The notes under the pieces are model-generated. The model saw nothing but the letters and a program-made list of their open reading frames with translations, made no database searches and was not told where the DNA came from. A stretch of 64,000 nucleotides of DNA from Rotaria macrura (Eukaryota; Rotifera; Eurotatoria; Philodinida; Philodinidae): assembly GCA_900239685.1 (NCBI GenBank), contig OENT01000703.1:1-64000 (forward strand). Direction: 5' to 3'. Shown one piece after another: positions 1 to 11,703 of the stretch (position 1 is the first letter of the stretch; every line of letters begins with the position of its first letter). The position numbers and the translations under genes are program-made.

Positions 1-2092
1 AAACCCTATGTAATGAGTTTTTGAATGGGTTTTTGCGAGGGTTTAGACACATCTAAATAAACGCTTCTAAGGGTTTGCTATACGTTGCATTTTCATCAAC
101 CCTTAAATCGTTTTCTATTCTACGCTTTTTTTTTCAGTGTACTCAGCAACCAGTGAAGTAGGCATCTGTAAAGCAGAAAGTTCCAACTATAGGTGTCGAA
201 TTAGCATGAAAAGTGGAAATAATTCATTGGTTTATTATGGCCAGGACAACATTTGATGCAGATTTATTCACTAGACTAGCATTCCTAACACTGATACTAC
301 GCTTAATTCTAAAGATACAGTATTACTCAACTTACCTTGTAAAATAAATCAATACATTATTTGCATTTTTAATACTAACCCGACACATCTAGTTCCAACG
401 TTTAGACGACTTAAATCGCAATCAGTTCATTTTTTATCACTGGATTCCTAGTCACCATCCCCACATAGTTTACTAGGACCAGTCGATGATAGGCTGGTGG
501 ACAGTCGTTACTGTCATATCACGAACAAAAATGCTGTAACCAAAACCGCTGATCAATAACTATTTCTTTGAGCTAGATCTCGGAAATAGTTTATATTCTT
601 AGTTGCTCACGGTGAAGAGATGACTTACTGCACAATGTAAGACTGTGTATACATCTCAACATTTCAGAATGTTGGAAAACATGTCTCAGCGAATCCATAA
701 GCTGGTCACTATTCCTTAACAGTTGAGTTTCTTGAAACGGGATCCTTCACGTTCCTTTTTTTGACTTTCTTAAAGATGACTGAAGTCAAGAAGACTGAAT
801 CGGAGCATACTGACTCGTTATATGGTAAACTTGAATTAGGTAGAAAGCAAAAGAAGCGGAAATAATTGTATGACTGCAGTAAAAAATATGTTATTGTTGT
901 ACTATCACTGAAGGTTTTATTTTAATATTAAAAATTTAATAAACATATACAAGAGAGAAATTTAAAAACAAATAAAAGAATCTTACAATAGCGAAATAAA
1001 ATACGAATGAAAAATTCTAGTGGTACCCAATTGATATCCCGGAGCTGACTGTAGACTATTTTAAAGGCAACTGAATTTTAGAGTCAACTCCGACAGATAT
1101 ATTGTTATCTTACTTTTTGTGAAACAAAATCTGATAAGCAAGTGGGAAGTTCAGTTGTATTGATAACATAATTGGAATATCAGTTATACAAAGTATTAAT
1201 GTGATGCTGTATAACAGTTGTTCGAATAGTTTTTGTCGACATTTTCCGGGAGAATCTTGTTACATGCCCACATTTGATGGCGTTGATGTAAGCAACAATG
1301 AGAGTCATCTATCGAAAAACATCACCTAAAATGCGAGCACCAATCCTCAATCAGGGTTGTTTTAATTTTTTTCTCAAACTATTACGACTACAAAGCTTTG
1401 CGCATGCTATGTTAAGTATTAGTTTCTTTATAAGATATATATTATTACACACAATAGTAATAGGATGAAGAGAGGAAATAACAACGGCAGAACGAGACAC
1501 GAGCAAGAAATCAAAACATCAGGTTGATATTTGTAGTGGATTGCTGCATTATATCACGTGAAACGAGGTTTAGCAGCTGTCACGAAACAGTCTGTAGGTA
1601 ATGGTTAGTTATAGAAAGAACTTGTCAAAACTGAATCAAGGAAATGTGAAAATTTAAAACTCTGAAGCCGGTTATTTAGAACTAAGAATTTTTGATTGTT
1701 TCACAAAATTTCTGTTGTTTAAAAGGTTAGAGTTCTCAGCAGATCTTCTTTATCACGTACTGTTGGTTTCTTATCAGTGAAATTTGTCTCTTATAATATG
1801 ATGTAAATATTTTATATAACCTTTCACCATTCATTTCTTGCACGATTTATTGACACTATATCATAATCATCACTTTGTGAGGTGAGTAATGTACATATAA
1901 TCTCCGTCAAAAGCCTTTTCATTTAACGGATGAAGCTTGTGTCATCGGTAGCTATTCAAAAAAAAGTGACACATTTGTTTCGATTTTGTGTATCCTCTGC
2001 CACCGCTTAAAATCAGTAGCTTCACTCGTTTCTGTGGCAAAGTCCAAAGAAACGGTGAAGAATCATGTAAAATATAGCATGCAACGAACATT
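1..2092. other. Intergenic, no gene recognised
   Basis: AT-rich sequence with stops in all frames. I see no protein motif, RNA gene or clear repeat. The first 80 bases contain three scattered copies of an AAACCC/GGGTTT motif, but not as a tandem array. Confidence 0.5.
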
Positions 2093-2100
2093 AAAATGAG
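2093..2100. repeat. Target-site duplication, left copy of element A
   Basis: AAAATGAG directly abuts the left terminus and recurs exactly at 2947..2954 next to the right terminus. Confidence 0.8.
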
Positions 2101-2946
2101 CGTGGCACGATATTTCCGCGCGTGACATTACCGCGCCGATATTACCACGCCGACATTACCGCGCACGACACTTCCGCGCACGACGCTACCGCGCACGACA
2201 CTACCGCGCACTGACACTACCGCGCATTGACATTATCGCGCACGACACTACAGCGGACGACATATACGCGGAATTTTTTTGTCTCTTTTTTATTAATCAC
2301 GTATATAGCCCCTTACACACTTCACAACTATTTCTCGATGGAAAAGTGTATTTTAAAAATGCAGTTAAACATAAGTAAAAAAGAAGTATAGTTGAATAAT
2401 ATTTATTGACAAATAAATTAATGAGAACAAAAAACAAAATCTAAAGATAACAAGTAGTGAATAGCATATTCAAAAGTTAAACATAGATCTGGCCATTTTC
2501 AAATACTCATCACGTGAAACATTATGAAATTCTTTTACCATATTTTTTATTCGCTCATTGATTTTGTCATACTTTTTTCGTTTATTTGGAGTCTGTGTGC
2601 CAGTAAGAACAATTATACTCATCCTCTCATTATTATCTGATCCAATTATTCCTTCTGACATAAGGTTTCATCTAAACTAATGGACCACAAAAAAGAACAA
2701 CCTTCTCTGATTAATATCCATAAGCTTATTGATCAGATAAAAAAGAGACAAAAAAAATTCCGCGTATATGTGTCGTCCGCTGTAGTGTCGTGCGCGATAA
2801 TGTCAATGCGCGGTAGTGTCGTGCGCGGTAGTGTCGTGCGCGGAAGTGTCGTGCGCGGTAGCGTCGTGCGCGGAAGTGTCGTGCGCGGTAATGTCGGCGC
2901 GGTAATGTCGGCGCGGTAATTTCACGCGCGAAAATGTCGGTGAACC
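2101..2946. mobile_element. Foldback DNA element with GC-rich subrepeat arms (element A)
   Basis: The arms at about 2101..2294 and 2737..2946 are inverted copies of each other, each made of tandem units of about 15 bases (GTGTCGTGCGCGGTA and close variants). The last 20-24 bases at each end differ from the unit but match each other partly. The element is flanked by an exact 8-base direct repeat, AAAATGAG (2093..2100 and 2947..2954), read as a target-site duplication. The arms are strongly GC-rich in an AT-rich setting. The core of about 440 bases holds one short reading frame on the minus strand. An 8-base duplication fits Mutator-like (or hAT) transposition. The arm architecture links it to the MULE-bearing element at 11704..13961. 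Confidence 0.85.
2470..2661 (-). CDS. Small Lys-rich protein inside foldback element A
   Basis: A 63-codon frame with an ATG start lies wholly in the core between the inverted arms. The protein is hydrophilic. Its middle contains KKYDKINERIK, followed by a charged, probably helical stretch that ends MARSMFNF. The YDKI[N/D]E motif also appears in the small frame of the foldback element at 24295..24933. I recognise no domain and see no signal peptide or membrane segment. It could be an element-encoded accessory protein, a remnant of a larger gene, or chance. The main argument that it is real is that it is the only core frame and shares a motif with another element of the same design. Confidence 0.45.
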   Translation of the reverse strand: MSEGIIGSDNNERMSIIVLTGTQTPNKRKKYDKINERIKNMVKEFHNVSRDEYLKMARSMFNF

Positions 2947-2954
2947 AAAATGAG

Positions 2955-5350
2955 TTGATATTACTTGTTGATGTGAATGATAGTGCGATGTGCCTGTTGA
3001 TATATAATGTTTCTTAAGAAATCAACGCCTCACTCCCAGCAACACCCAGCGCATGACAGACTACTTCAAAGTATTCAGTGAATTTGAGGATGATTTAGCA
3101 GTGTGTTCATTTTGATTCACTATCTTCGTACTTTCATATTTCCCGTCATTCGTAACAAAAGAAAGAATACTTCAACAAGATTATACTAAGATTAGTTTTG
3201 CGTTTCGAGAAAGATTTTCGAATAAGAGAAAAGATTCAATATGATTCATCATCATTTCACAGATCTCATTTAACCTTTCTAACTCTATCTTCAGATATTT
3301 ATAATTAAAAATAGCTTTTTAAATTTTCTGTCGTCGAGAAACTTTTTCAAATCATTTCTTTCTGTGACAACATAATTTTTGTGAAACACCACCTGATGAA
3401 AGTTTTGAAGATTTTAGGGCAGAAATTCTGCACCCATTCCCCAAGCCCACCCCATACACCGTTACCAAAAGGGGCTTCCACCACTAGAGATCCCCACAGA
3501 CAGGTAGTTTCTCAGTCACATGACATAAAGGACAACTACTTCCCAACACAGACAATTTCAGACAGGTATTCTATAATAAAATCCTACAGGAATGTTGAAG
3601 TCTCTTAAGCAGAAAATTGAAACTATGCGCTGCACACACAGATACAGTTGATAGCAGTTACTTTAAGTGATGAATTTGTTAGCTTTAGTTTAATTTTTCA
3701 TAAACTAATTATAGGTGTAAGCTACCGGCAATGGAATCGTAACGAAACGTTATAAAAAAAAGAAAGAAAAGAGGGGCACTGACGTATAGCGATAATAGAC
3801 TTAACTAATCACTCTCCGACGCCAAGGTATTTCTTAGTGGATATAATTTTCGTACAATTTCAAATTATATGTCATTAAAATCTCACTAAAATCTATGAAC
3901 GGCTTCAGTTTCCTACATTTTCTTCATAAATGATCTCACAATGACATAGGATGTTCGGAAACACCTAGAATCATACAATTTTTCTGACTGGAATTATCAG
4001 TTACATCGTGTTTCACATTTTAATCTTGAAGAGATTACGCTAACAGCTTTTTGTTCATGTATTAGCCATGTGTATATGAAAACTTATCTCATAACAACAC
4101 CAACTTAGTGATAAGACTACAATCCTATGAATGAGTCATCTTGTTACTGTATATCGTCCTTATTTGAAGTTGCTACCCTGAAGCTTTATACAGATATTTG
4201 ACACCTACTCTACAAGGAAATTTTGTTGAAAATTTCAAGTAAATTACTCGAGACCGTTGTTGGCTACGTGTACGAAAGTGAAAAGTTGAGCTTGTTAAGT
4301 AGCACAGCATTTAATTGAAAACCGCATATTTTTCATCATTTTATTATTTTTTTCTATTAGCTTCGCAATGTATATGGCATGGAAGCTGGGCTTCTGAGTA
4401 TGGTATTCTGTTAGAATAAATTTATCACAACAGTGTGAGTATGACCATCAATAAATGGATTTAATGTCCGATGCATAACTCCCTTAGGCTATAATGAATT
4501 GAACGTGGATCAGTACTTTCAATTAGGTTAATCATCACACATAAATATCAAGAGGATCAAATGAATATCTAGAATATTATGATCCTTCTTCAGTTGGGGG
4601 GAGAGGCGGCGAGACAGTGGTTACTTTTTTCCACAATGTGAAAATTGTCGCATACTGATTTCCGAAGCGTGGTGCCGATGAGATCTTTATTTTAGCCGAA
4701 CCCTGGAAGTTACACTACTAATCTAGTTCCTTCTACTCACCGATCTATCATCACGGACTCATATTACATAATCAAATTACCAACATAACAATGTCCTTTG
4801 TTATTCTTATTGCCTCTATAGGATGATATTTAGCGTTTATTTCCCTAATAAGAATCAACACTGTTTAATTTGTGAGAATTCGAGAGGAAATTCTCCAATT
4901 CCCATAAAAACTGTGAACTTCACAGTTAGATAGATTAAGCGTCTCACCCGTAAAATTATTTTTGAATATCGCAAAATTCAGTCAATGTAGTAATATTGCA
5001 AGAGGATAGGAAAGTACGGTCATTTTCGAACTTTAAAATTGCTACAATGTTCTTGGTCTGGCTTGACTTGACTTCACAAGAACCTTGCTTGACTCCACCT
5101 TTCACTGACCTATATACCGAGTCGTGGATCAAGTCAAACATATGAATATGTCTAAATAACTTCGTGCCCTACTTTTCTATATCTAAAACCAGCTATTAGA
5201 AAACCAAGAAACAAATCGAAATACTTCTGTATACTTCAGATAATGAATTTGTATGTAAGAATACATAATCATTTTCTGATTGGAACTTGAATGAGTTTCA
5301 AAAATAAGAACCATTGACTTGTTAATCTGTGTATTAAAATTGAAATTTTC
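2955..5350. other. Intergenic, no gene recognised
   Basis: No supported coding region. The short frames here start with non-ATG codons or lack any recognisable motif. A polypyrimidine run ending in AG at 5352..5360 belongs to the next gene. Confidence 0.5.
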
Positions 5351-5351
5351 C

Positions 5352-5360
5352 TTTTTTTAG
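5352..5360 (+). promoter_or_regulatory. Probable splice acceptor just upstream of the peptidase start
   Basis: A run of seven T ending in AG lies 17 bases before the ATG at 5378. It could be the acceptor of a 5' UTR intron or, since bdelloids use spliced-leader trans-splicing, a trans-splice acceptor. The spliced leader itself is not visible in the genome sequence at this site. Confidence 0.4.
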
Positions 5361-5377
5361 TGCGCTTAATTGTGCCA

Positions 5378-6541
5378 ATGATCGACCTACGCTCGACACG
5401 AATAGCTTTTCTAGGTGTATCTCTATTGATAGCACTTTGTGAGGCCGGATATTCAGTTTCTTTCAGTCAAAAAGGAACTAAGACTGGATCGTCTGATGGA
5501 TCGATCACAGATATAAACGGTATACTTGTTGGTCACGGTTCGAAGCCAGAACGTCCAACGGGATGCACCATCATTTTGTGTAATACGACATGTGTCGGGG
5601 GTGTTGACGTTCGTGGATCTGCTCCAGGCACACGCGAAACCGATCTTCTTGACCCCATGAATTTGGTCGACAGTGTTAACGCTGTTGTGTTGGCAGGTGG
5701 TAGCGCTTTTGGACTCGACGCGGCATCCGGAGTAGTTCGATGTCTTGCTGAAAAGAACATGGGGTTCTCAACCTCTGATCGTCCAGTTCCCATTGTTCCA
5801 GCTGCCATATTGTATGACTTGAGCGTTGGGAATGATTCATCAATAGTACCTGATGCGGACTTGGGCTATTCAGCTTGCATGGCAGCTAACGACTCACGTG
5901 TCGCAGAGGGTAATGTTGGAGCTGGTAGTGGAGCTACTATAGGAAAGTTATTTGGCATGGATCATGCGATGAAGGCTGGTCTTGGTAGTGCTTCTATCAC
6001 AGTTCTAGATTCGAACTTAAATGCCACAGTTACAGTTGGTGTAATTGTCGTCGTTAATGCAGTAGGTGATGTATATAAAAATGGAACATTAATAGCAGGT
6101 GCTCGAACCTCGGATGGTAAACATTTGTTGAACACAGTTAATACCTTACTCGGCATCAGTTCCAGCATTGAAAGTACCTTTCCGATTGGAGCTGCAACAA
6201 CACTCGCCTGTGTAGCAACTGATGGCAAACTTACTAAAGCCCAAGCAAAAAAAGTTTCACAGATGGCTCATGATGGATTTGCCCGAGCAATCAATCCTGT
6301 TCATACTATGTTTGACGGCGATATTGTTTTCACATTAGCCACTGGAATTTCTCCAGTCTCGGACGTTAATCTGATTGGTGTAATGGCGGCTGAAACAATT
6401 GAACGTGCAATCATTCGAGCCGTTGAACAAGCGACTGGTCTTCCAGGTCTCCCTAGTATACATGAGTTGGGTTCATCAGGTGATAAACTACTATTCAATA
6501 TTTTCCTATTATCGCTGTCATCGATCTTAAAATTTCTTTAG
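5378..6541 (+). CDS. P1-type (S58, DmpA-like) aminopeptidase, secreted and possibly GPI-anchored
   Basis: This is a 387-residue protein of peptidase family S58 (L-aminopeptidase/D-esterase, DmpA fold). Such enzymes cleave themselves and then act as N-terminal nucleophile aminopeptidases. Family motifs seen in order are LAGGSAFGLDAA (residues 105-116), VPIVPAA, GNVGAGSGATIGK (178-190), ATTLACVATDG (273-283) and MAHDGFARAINPVHTMFDGD. The expected nucleophile is Thr274 in the ATTL segment. The residue before it is Ala, where the family usually has Asn or Gly. The first 25 residues look like a signal peptide. The hydrophobic C-terminus after GSSGDK resembles a GPI-anchor signal. I chose the ATG at 5378: the frame stays open to 5360, but a polypyrimidine-AG acceptor (5352..5360) lies just upstream, suggesting cis or spliced-leader trans-splicing. 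It has no introns. The family is mainly bacterial and fungal, so horizontal origin is possible. Confidence 0.93.
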   Translation: MIDLRSTRIAFLGVSLLIALCEAGYSVSFSQKGTKTGSSDGSITDINGILVGHGSKPERPTGCTIILCNTTCVGGVDVRGSAPGTRETDLLDPMNLVDSVNAVVLAGGSAFGLDAASGVVRCLAEKNMGFSTSDRPVPIVPAAILYDLSVGNDSSIVPDADLGYSACMAANDSRVAEGNVGAGSGATIGKLFGMDHAMKAGLGSASITVLDSNLNATVTVGVIVVVNAVGDVYKNGTLIAGARTSDGKHLLNTVNTLLGISSSIESTFPIGAATTLACVATDGKLTKAQAKKVSQMAHDGFARAINPVHTMFDGDIVFTLATGISPVSDVNLIGVMAAETIERAIIRAVEQATGLPGLPSIHELGSSGDKLLFNIFLLSLSSILKFL

Positions 6542-6544
6542 AAG

Positions 6545-9500
6545 AAAGTATTTTTTTTAAATCACAGATTAATTCTGAGTATTGCAGTGTCATTTGTGAA
6601 AAAAGTCTTGCTTTAGAATATATTTCGGTTTTATTAACCCAAGTCCATATTGTCGGACATTAAGACTTAACCATAAAGGATTTTTTTACTTGTTTTAATC
6701 CTTCCAAGTGCATCAACATAACCGAGAGCATAGCGAGGTTCTCAATTATTCAAACCTTCGCAACATAAAGAAACATGTTCCACTTGGTATGATGGCCAAA
6801 CCTTGAATTGAAGAAGATCGAAAAATCTGAATGTGGAACAGAGAAATTCTGACAAATAGAGTATCCAAGAAAGAATATGAAAAGTGTAGTTTCGACATGA
6901 ATTATAGAAAAAGTCACTAGTCATAAAAGCGTTTTCCAGTAAAAGCGTGTGTGAGTGGAGTTGTGAATAAGAGTTCGAGCAAAGATGTCAGCGAGAATGC
7001 CGATGGGTACCATTATGGAAGTTTGTTAGAGACAGTGAACTTCATCGGTACCCTATATAGCCATTCACACGTAAAGTCAAGTTGTCATCCTTACACCCAA
7101 GGATTTGATAAAAATGATCAAGTAAACAAAGGACGATTTCTGTAAGGATTTAACCTAGATTGAGCATGTAGTGAATTTTATATTATGGAGAACCACTGCA
7201 TCGATCACCCACCCGTTCCCTTAGTCTCAATAATTTTTTCTTAAACTTTGCTTGGCGGAAATCTCATTTTTAACGTTTGTTAGTTCCTGAAACTAATTTT
7301 TGGAAATTTTACATTTCAAAATGTTACTTTTTTCGAGGTATTAGTCTTCGAAATTTTCCGTTCCTTAGGAAATGCGAACTACCATATAGTTAGCTAAATT
7401 TTTTCTTACCAATTGACAAATCAAAGGTAAAGACTCTGGCATCAGTGATCAAGTAACGTAATACTACATTTTCTTCCATGGTTGTGCTCCCTAACCTCTT
7501 ACTTCAAGTTTTCTGCGAGCTCATAGTTTTCATCGGTTGAGTTATCTTGATATTTCTAGCATTTTTTTGGTGCTTTCAGTTGATTTTACTGCATTTAATT
7601 CCTATTCAGCCCTTCTGATCTTAAGAATACAAGCTCATCCACACGTTCGCTGTAAGTCTACTAGAGAAGTAGAATAGATCCAAAATGTTGAAGTAAGCAT
7701 CAGCCCTGCGGATAAACCGACTTACGTGACAATAAATATTACTCAGCATTTGATATGATCTCGTTAGTTTGAAGTAGAAGTCATAGGAAAAAAATGTGAA
7801 AATTCCAATTCGAGCTTGGAACAATAACAACCTTCGATATTTATCGATTTCCGAGCATTCATTTTGGAACAACAAGAATCGTGAAAGCGTATGATTATGA
7901 TAGTAGTGAGAGAAAATCGGAAATCGAATTTTCGCACTTGCTTAGTATTTTCTAATGAGCTTAACGTGAGTGGGACATAGTATAAACTGTCTTTTCTTAC
8001 TATCGTAGGATGGGGGAGAGTGGGTTGTGAAAATATTTCTGGTGATTCGAAGTTCCTAGGAGTGTTGAAAGATTGAAAGAAGATTTTAATTATTTACTTG
8101 GTATTACATCATAAGGCAAACAGATACGGCAAACTCTGACCGGATTTCAACAAGTTTGATCAGATTTCTAGAGAAGTAGAATAAATCAGGATTGAAATCC
8201 TGAATATGGATATAATTGATATTGATAACTAGGCCGAGAAATAAAAGTCGTTGTCTGTCAGAGAACTGAGGGGGGAATACTTTACACTTTGTAGTTTGAA
8301 TCTCATGTACGCATGCAGTGCTTGATTTTTCGACTTTTAATCCAACGAGAGTAAAGTCCCACTGTTAATCACCAAGAAAAATGATACTTTGCCAATGAGT
8401 ACGATTTCGTCATCATATATATTCATTTTGAAGTTATGAATGTTCATGAGTTTCTTGTTTGTGGTAAGGTATCTATAAAGAATCAAAAAGAAGAAATTGT
8501 CAACTTAACCCTTTGTGGCCAGGTACTAGAGAACTACGAGCGAAAAAATCTTTTCTCGTGCCATTGTGATTCTCTCAGTACGAAGATACAAGAAATGTGC
8601 CTACATAAAAGATAAATCTTGTTGGGTACCTAATGGCAGAATGTAGTCTTTTGGTAAAACATCCGGCTGTAAGTAGTCAAAAATATTGAAAATGGCAACT
8701 TTTATTGACCTATCAACGGCAAATTGTAACGATTTCTGATAGAAGGGATAATAGTAATGATGGAATTTCATTTTACTCTATTCCTTCATATCATATAGTC
8801 GAATCGTTTGCATAAAAAGCCACGTGCATATATACGCAACCAGGAGAATGAAGAATAGAGGATGAAAAAGAGAGAATACGAAGTCAAGGGTAGGACAGTG
8901 AAGTAAGAAGAATCAGATAATGACAGAAAGTATGAACAGTAAGCTAAAAACACAAAGTAAGAACAATTGAGGACGATGGAGTACGGACAGTTCATAAGAT
9001 GAGAAGAAATGAAGAGGGAAGGTTAAACATCATTTATACAATGCACTCAAACGGAGGCATTACACTCCTGGATGTAATCTGGACGTTCTCCGCCTAGAAC
9101 GGCACACCAATATATTGTTGCTGGTTTTAATCAGTTCTTTGATACTGAAGCGCAACGTGTCTTTCTGTCTGTCATTTTTCAAACTAGAACTGAAAGATGC
9201 ACTGGTTTATCCTAAAATGGCCCCAAATGATGCTAAATTGGTTATATATCTTTAGAAAATTCTCAATATTCTGGGAAATTCGAAGACGTTTTAGAATGCC
9301 GCATAGTATTTCGTGTCAAAAAGCTTAATAATACTCTGAAATGTCTTCCGATTTTCCTAATATATATGAAAGACTCAATGATTTCGAATTTTATAAATCC
9401 GTCCGAAATTCAGGGAATCAATAGCCAGATTTGAATGGAGAAAAAAACTGTAAACTATCGGAATCTATCTGAAAATTTAAAACTAAAGCTCATGCTAGAG

Positions 9501-9746
9501 AAAAATCGTTTGAATGAACTTAATTAACCTAACTGTAGTAGTTTATTTTCTTCTTGTTGGAGATCTCAGAGAACGTTCATAAGTGACGTGAGTCGGAAAC
9601 ATGAGCGGTGGGTAGTTTGTTATCGTTGGACATTGTAGAAAAACCATTCAGCAATGATAAATAACTCAGTAAATTTTGTATCAGTTTCTACATTTTTTAT
9701 TCATATTACAGAAATCTTTCTCTTACAGACCTGATCAACTGGGATC
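6545..9746. other. Intergenic, no gene recognised
   Basis: No supported gene. A short phrase, TAGAGAAGTAGAATA, occurs near 7663 and 8170 in the same orientation, without wider homology that I can see. Confidence 0.5.
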
Positions 9747-10291
9747 AAAAAGCTTGTTAGCGCAGCCTCGTCTGGGCTAAAATGCGGAACTCACATATCT
9801 ATAGCTTCATATGCTAGTAGAAAATACAGAAAATGTAATGTTAAGAATTGTTTAGCATGTTCTTTCTCTAATAGGCGCCCTATTTTTCGTTTTCATTATT
9901 GCTAGTCACTCGTTAGTTTCCATTCTTCGTTGTTCATTTTTCTTAATTTAACATTTTTCTTATTCAAAACATTGGAATAAGCGGCAAATAGTTTCGTGAT
10001 ACATGACGATAATAGAATAATGGTTACTATGCCGATAATGGATTCATACATTGTTTTCTATGGTCTGTAATGAGGGGAGGCGGGAGTGGGCGCCTGTTGC
10101 CAGAGCTATATCTGTTACTGGGGGGGGGGGGGCATCGGCACCCCTATATAGGGGGCGTGTGGAAACCTTTGGGGGTGTCTGTACTCAGGGACTTTGTCTG
10201 TAACCGGGTGAGTGGGTTGGGGAGCATAAAAATCGCACTCTTAAACTTCCACTCACTATTGTCTTCGAAAACATATATGAGTTCCACAAAA
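9747..10291 (+). repeat. Dispersed repeat, copy 1 (SINE- or MITE-like)
   Basis: This stretch is homologous, in inverted orientation, to 27914..28383. Both copies share a head reading CTTGTTAGCGCAGCCTCG, a phrase GCTAAAATGNGGAACTCACA, a middle with G-rich runs, and a tail reading CTTAAACTTCCACTCACTAT then GAGTTCCACAAAA. Similarity stops abruptly on both sides. Copy 1 is longer and holds a run of 13 G at 10120..10132. The head resembles the 5' half of a tRNA, suggesting a SINE. GTGGAACTCACATAT and its reverse complement near the two ends would instead suggest a MITE. No protein is encoded. Confidence 0.65.
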
Positions 10292-10504
10292 TAGGTACTT
10301 CTGACAGCCTATCTAGCCATCTAATTCGATACTAACGTAACAATCAAACCTGTGGAGTTAAGAATCCAGAATTATGAAAATGCACAACTCTATGGGTGAA
10401 GTGTTAAACGAGACTAAGAAAGAACTGTGGGTCAAAATAATACCATAGCAACGCCTAAATTTCACACTTTTTATATTTTTTTCCAGTACGCAGAATCTTA
10501 AGAT

Positions 10505-10540
10505 GATATATGAGTTCGACATTTTAGCTTCACAGGTCCT
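10505..10540 (-). repeat. Partial third copy of the dispersed repeat
   Basis: The bases reading ATATGAGTTCGACATTTTAG match the inverted head of the repeat at 9747..10291, in the same orientation as 28330..28352. The match ends after about 25 bases. It may be a separate truncated copy or the other end of a larger unit. Confidence 0.35.
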
Positions 10541-10549
10541 GTAATGACA

Positions 10550-11703
10550 ACTTCTTTATTTTGAATCCTTAGCATTAGAGGGAGACATTGTAATAAACAA
10601 AATTCTTCTTTGTTTTCTTGTAGATCAAACAAGCATTGATCACTATGTTCAAAGTTAGAAGGAGAGCTGTGTGCAAATATTTTCCGTAAAAACTAATGGC
10701 TGCAATTATGTTATAATATTTATTGATTTAAATTGACGATCACGAGTAGAGCGAAACAATCAAAACTAATTACTTGCCTGCTTAGTAGTATAAAATGCCG
10801 AAATTCTATATATTTTTTCACGATTGATTACATGTTGTTTTAAATTTACTCGTTTTATTCGTGTTGCAGAAAAATGCAAGATCTTCTTGACGTTAAGCGA
10901 TGATTAGATTCGTTCAACTGATGATTTCCGATTTTGCTCAGTTTAGCATATTCTAGAACAGAAAAGAGGGTGTGAGCTCAGAGATGGACTTGAGATTGGG
11001 CGTGGATGTGAACATGGTGGCATGGAAGACACAATTCTAAACATTTTATCTATGCCCGATGAATACGCTACAAATAATGTGTTTGTATTCTCATTTTTAT
11101 GCAATCATAACATTCTGTGCGATTCGTTTCTTATCTATCAGTGACCAAAACAGTTTTCAATGCTTAATTCATAATATTACCATTCTTAAAACATCAACGG
11201 AAAAAAAACAACTTTACCTATTCAGTTGAAAACGACGATAGTTGTAAACTGGAATGATAATTCAGGTCGTGTTATACGTACAGAATGCCGTAGGAATTCA
11301 TGGTGTGAATGTGGATACCTGTAGGTGTCGCTATGGCTGCAAGCGATTCGTGAATGCCATACGGATTATTAATCAAATTTGATGCAAACGCACATTCAGA
11401 CCGAGCGACGTGTGTTTTCTTCACGTGTGATGATTTTTAATAACTAGTCATATTTGAAGTCACCGTTCATGAGTAGTCAGCCTTTCTATTTGCAAGACAA
11501 ATTATGTTACATATGTATGCAGCGAAGAAAAAGAATGAGAAAGAATGTTTCTGTTATCTTACCGCAAAAACTATTTACACTTTGATTCTAGAACTTTGCG
11601 TACTGTATTAGATATTATACTGTGACCTTTGAATTATTTTTGTTGTTCAAACTCATTTTCTTCTCATATTTTTAAAAGTATTGTGATCGATTGTGAAACA
11701 GTA
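10550..11703. other. Intergenic, no gene recognised
   Basis: AT-rich, with stops in all frames. I see no repeat or motif. Confidence 0.5.

Noticed and set aside
1..80. AAACCC/GGGTTT motifs suggesting telomeric sequence
   Set aside because: Only three scattered copies, no tandem array, and not the TGTGGG-type repeat reported for bdelloids.
2680..2919. Plus-strand frame of 79 codons with repeated RGSVV units
   Set aside because: It is a translation of the tandem units in the right arm of foldback element A; no start context or protein logic beyond the DNA repeat.
2101..2946. Regular short repeats considered as a CRISPR array
   Set aside because: Units are contiguous tandem repeats without unique spacers, in inverted arms with a target duplication; the genome is eukaryotic.
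5533..6498. Minus-strand frames of 65-91 codons under the P1 peptidase
   Set aside because: Antisense shadows of a gene with strong family motifs.
7660..8185. Two copies of TAGAGAAGTAGAATA
   Set aside because: Short match without flanking homology; could be chance in AT-rich sequence.
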